Below, piece after piece: positions 62,198-64,000 of a stretch of DNA of 64,000 nucleotides. A model generated the notes under the pieces. That model had not been told where the DNA came from, ran no database searches, and saw only the letters and a program-made list of their open reading frames with translations. Source of the DNA: Arthrobacter sp. ISL-28 (GTDB taxonomy: Bacteria; Actinomycetota; Actinomycetes; Actinomycetales; Micrococcaceae); NCBI RefSeq assembly GCF_018613875.1, contig NZ_JAGGPJ010000028.1, positions 1 through 64,000 on the forward strand, given 5' to 3'. The first letter of the stretch is position 1, and every line of letters starts with the position of its first letter. A program made the translations under genes and the position numbers.

Positions 62198-62818
62198 TCA
62201 TGCAGGCCTCGTGCGCAGCCATCGGTTGAGAAGACCTTCGGGAACTTCCTCTGACGTCAGGGCAAAGGACCGGTGGTCCGCCCACTCCCCGTTGATGTGC
62301 AGGAACCGCGGCCTGTAGCCCTCGTCGCGGAAGCCGAGCTTCTCCACCACGCGCAAACTCGGTCCGTTTTCAGGGCGGATGTTGATTTCCATGCGGTGCA
62401 GCCCCAGTGTCCTGAAGCAATGGTCCGTGACCATGGCAACCGCCGTGGGAGCAATCCCCTGCCCCGCCCGCGCCTCATCAACCCAATAACCCAGGGTCGC
62501 CATCATGGCAGAACCCCACACAATCGAGGACACCGTCAACTGCCCGACGATGACAGGATCGCGGAATCCCGGCGTCCGGGCCGTGATGACGAACGGCAGA
62601 GCTGTTCCCTGGGCCGCTTGCGTGTTCAGGGAACGCACCATCTGCCGGTAGCCAGGAAGGGCCCCGCCCGGCGCCGGGTTGGACGCCTCCCACGGTGCCA
62701 GCCACTCGCTGTTGCGCGAACGGACCTCAGTCCATTCCCTGCGGTCGCGGTACCTGATAGGGCGCAGGATGATGTCCCCGCACTCCAGAGTGACCGGCCA
62801 GATGTGGCTGACCCGCAT
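62198..62818 (-). CDS. RimJ/RimL-type acetyltransferase
   Basis: A 206-residue GNAT. ILRPIRYRDRREWTEVRSRNSEWLAPWE, then ARAGQGIAPTAVAMVTDHCF (CoA loop) and LHRMEINIRPENGPSLRVVEKLGFRDEGYRPRFLHI. Acetylates an N-terminus in the family. It starts 6 bases after galU on the same strand, so the two are co-transcribed. Confidence 0.92.
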   Translation of the reverse strand: MRVSHIWPVTLECGDIILRPIRYRDRREWTEVRSRNSEWLAPWEASNPAPGGALPGYRQMVRSLNTQAAQGTALPFVITARTPGFRDPVIVGQLTVSSIVWGSAMMATLGYWVDEARAGQGIAPTAVAMVTDHCFRTLGLHRMEINIRPENGPSLRVVEKLGFRDEGYRPRFLHINGEWADHRSFALTSEEVPEGLLNRWLRTRPA

Positions 62819-62824
62819 GGGACG

Positions 62825-63730
62825 TTACTTTGTCAGGCCGGCGGTGAACTCGGACAGCCACTGGCGCAAGCCGGGGCCCATGTCATCGCTGTCAATGGCA
62901 AGCTGGACGCAGGCCTTGAGGTAGCTGAGCTTGTCCCCGGTGTCGTAGCGGCGGCCGCGGAAAACAACGCCGAAGACGCCCCCGCCTTCACCGTCCCTGC
63001 TCGCCAGTTCCTGCAGGGCATCCGTCAGCTGGATCTCACCGCCGCGGCCGGGTCCCGTCTTCTCCAGCACATCGAAGACATCAGGGTGCAGCACGTAGCG
63101 TCCGATGACGGCAAGGTTGGAGGGCGCCTCGTCAGCGTCCGGCTTTTCCACGAGTTCGTTGATGCGGACGAAGCCTTCGCCATCAATCTCGGAAATGTCA
63201 GCGCAGCCGTAGGCGCTGATCTGGGACGGTTCCACCTCAATGAGGGCCACCACGGAGCCACCGGTCTTGGCCTGCACTTCGATCATGGTGCTCAGGAGGT
63301 CATCGCGGGCATCGATCAGGTCATCGCCGAGGAGCACCGCAAACGGCTCATAGCCAACATGCTGGCGCGCGCGCAGCACGGCGTGGCCGAGGCCTTTCGG
63401 GTCGCCCTGGCGCACGTAGTGGATGTCGCCCAGGTTGCTCGCAGCCTGGATGGACTCCAGCTTGACGGTGTCACCCTTTGCTTCCAGCGTTGCTTCGAGC
63501 GCCGGAACCCGGTCAAAGTGGTCCTCGAGTGCGCGCTTGTTGCGGCCGGTGATCATCAGCACGTCGCTCAGGCCAACCTTGACGGCTTCCTCAACCACGT
63601 ACTGGATCGCTGGCTTATCCACCACCGGCAGCATTTCCTTGGGCATGGCCTTGGTGGCAGGCAGGAACCTGGTGCCGAGTCCCGCTACGGGGATGACGGC
63701 CTTGCGGACTGAACGGTTAGTGGAAGTCAC
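62825..63730 (-). CDS. galU: UTP-glucose-1-phosphate uridylyltransferase
   Basis: A 301-residue enzyme from GTG 63730 (VTSTNRSVRKAVIPVAGLG). The loop GLGTRFLPATKAMPKEMLPV binds UTP; VLLGDDLIDA and EKPDADEAPSNLAVIGRYVL follow. Makes UDP-glucose, which the GalE at the left edge would use. Divergent from the cyclo-ligase gene. Confidence 0.94.
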   Translation of the reverse strand: MTSTNRSVRKAVIPVAGLGTRFLPATKAMPKEMLPVVDKPAIQYVVEEAVKVGLSDVLMITGRNKRALEDHFDRVPALEATLEAKGDTVKLESIQAASNLGDIHYVRQGDPKGLGHAVLRARQHVGYEPFAVLLGDDLIDARDDLLSTMIEVQAKTGGSVVALIEVEPSQISAYGCADISEIDGEGFVRINELVEKPDADEAPSNLAVIGRYVLHPDVFDVLEKTGPGRGGEIQLTDALQELASRDGEGGGVFGVVFRGRRYDTGDKLSYLKACVQLAIDSDDMGPGLRQWLSEFTAGLTK

Positions 63731-63818
63731 TCGTCTAATGTATCGGAGGGAACATTCATACAGTAAATGCTTCCGGCAGCGGCCCGGCCGGATTCCGAGC
63801 AACAGAGGATGAGGCACC

Positions 63819-64000
63819 ATGCCACCAGAGACCCTGCCGACAAAGGATGAGATCCGCTCCAGGCATCGGAGAAGCCGGACAGCGATGCAGCCCGAAGCGC
63901 TCTCAGCGGCGGCGGCCGGCATTGCCTTTCATGGGCTGGACTGGGCCGGCAGCGTCGCCGACAGCAGACCTGCGACGTTCACGGCTTATCTGGGAGTGGC
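63819..64000 (+). CDS. 5-formyltetrahydrofolate cyclo-ligase, N-terminal part (truncated by window edge)
   Basis: From ATG 63819, with GAGG ahead, 60 codons are visible: TKDEIRSRHRRSRTAMQPEAL is the KxxxR start of this ATP-dependent enzyme, followed by an Ala-rich helix. The place beside galU is conserved in Actinobacteria. The rest lies outside. Confidence 0.8.
   Translation, partial: MPPETLPTKDEIRSRHRRSRTAMQPEALSAAAAGIAFHGLDWAGSVADSRPATFTAYLGV

Overview
The window is high-GC actinobacterial DNA. Gene content and order suggest the Micrococcaceae, most likely Arthrobacter or Pseudarthrobacter: a 7Fe ferredoxin next to DapC, a typA gene, a fused OppDF-type ATPase, a glycine-betaine ABC operon of the OpuC type, and a SepX/GlpR gene near galU. 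It is chromosomal. I see no replication gene, intact transposase, integrase, phage gene or CRISPR array.

Layout. 1-334 is the 3' end of a galE-like epimerase. 456-3593 holds gltA (citrate synthase), dapC (lysine/peptidoglycan pathway) and fdxA. 3745-6260 holds a small Sm-like protein, an MFS exporter divergent from an ArsR-type regulator, and a four-helix membrane protein. 6295-8223 is typA, followed by a secreted SGNH lipoprotein. 9497-16686 is a peptide/nickel-type ABC importer (fused ATPase, two permeases, binding lipoprotein), interrupted by an opposite-strand PH-like membrane protein.

17088-21226 is the most disturbed part. It has a small repeat protein, a frameshifted EamA transporter remnant, and a 3.1 kb segment bounded by two ~52-bp direct repeats that include the 3' end of ychF. 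Inside lie a SUFU-like fragment, a frameshifted alpha/beta hydrolase, an intact VOC protein and a frameshifted WXG100-like gene, with no intact mobility gene. 21211-29811 returns to core genes: ychF, rmuC, ispH, a membrane protein, xseA-xseB, ppk2 and an AlaA-type aminotransferase. 30012-33518 is a four-gene osmoprotectant ABC operon. 33689-35587 holds an RsgA GTPase, an unannotated 26-codon ORF with a strong ribosome binding site, and a Nudix hydrolase.

35658-46105 is metabolic and regulatory: a BadF-type sugar kinase, nitronate monooxygenase, a LysR/MFS divergent pair, a cystathionine lyase divergent from an Lrp regulator, a second MFS/Lrp pair, a DUF1761 protein, CorA, and a stand-alone ZapE/AFG1 C-terminal-like protein. 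46184-49453 is a glycogen-debranching-type enzyme divergent from a LacI regulator, with a perfect operator-like palindrome between them. 49469-55903 mixes small proteins, lipoproteins, an HNH nuclease-like lipoprotein and a stress group (two Hsp20 genes, an FMN reductase, a DUF2905 protein). 56325-59777 holds an aminotransferase plus D-2-hydroxyacid dehydrogenase pair with a clear promoter and terminator, and an unknown 345-residue protein. 60154-64000 holds tRNA-Ala(CGC), an NmrA-like reductase, a SepX/GlpR-like divisome protein, a RimJ-like acetyltransferase, galU and the start of a 5-formyltetrahydrofolate cyclo-ligase gene.

Regulation is visible mostly as local divergent pairs: ArsR/MFS, LysR/MFS, Lrp/lyase, Lrp/MFS and LacI/debranching enzyme. 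Each has an inverted repeat in or beside the shared promoter region.
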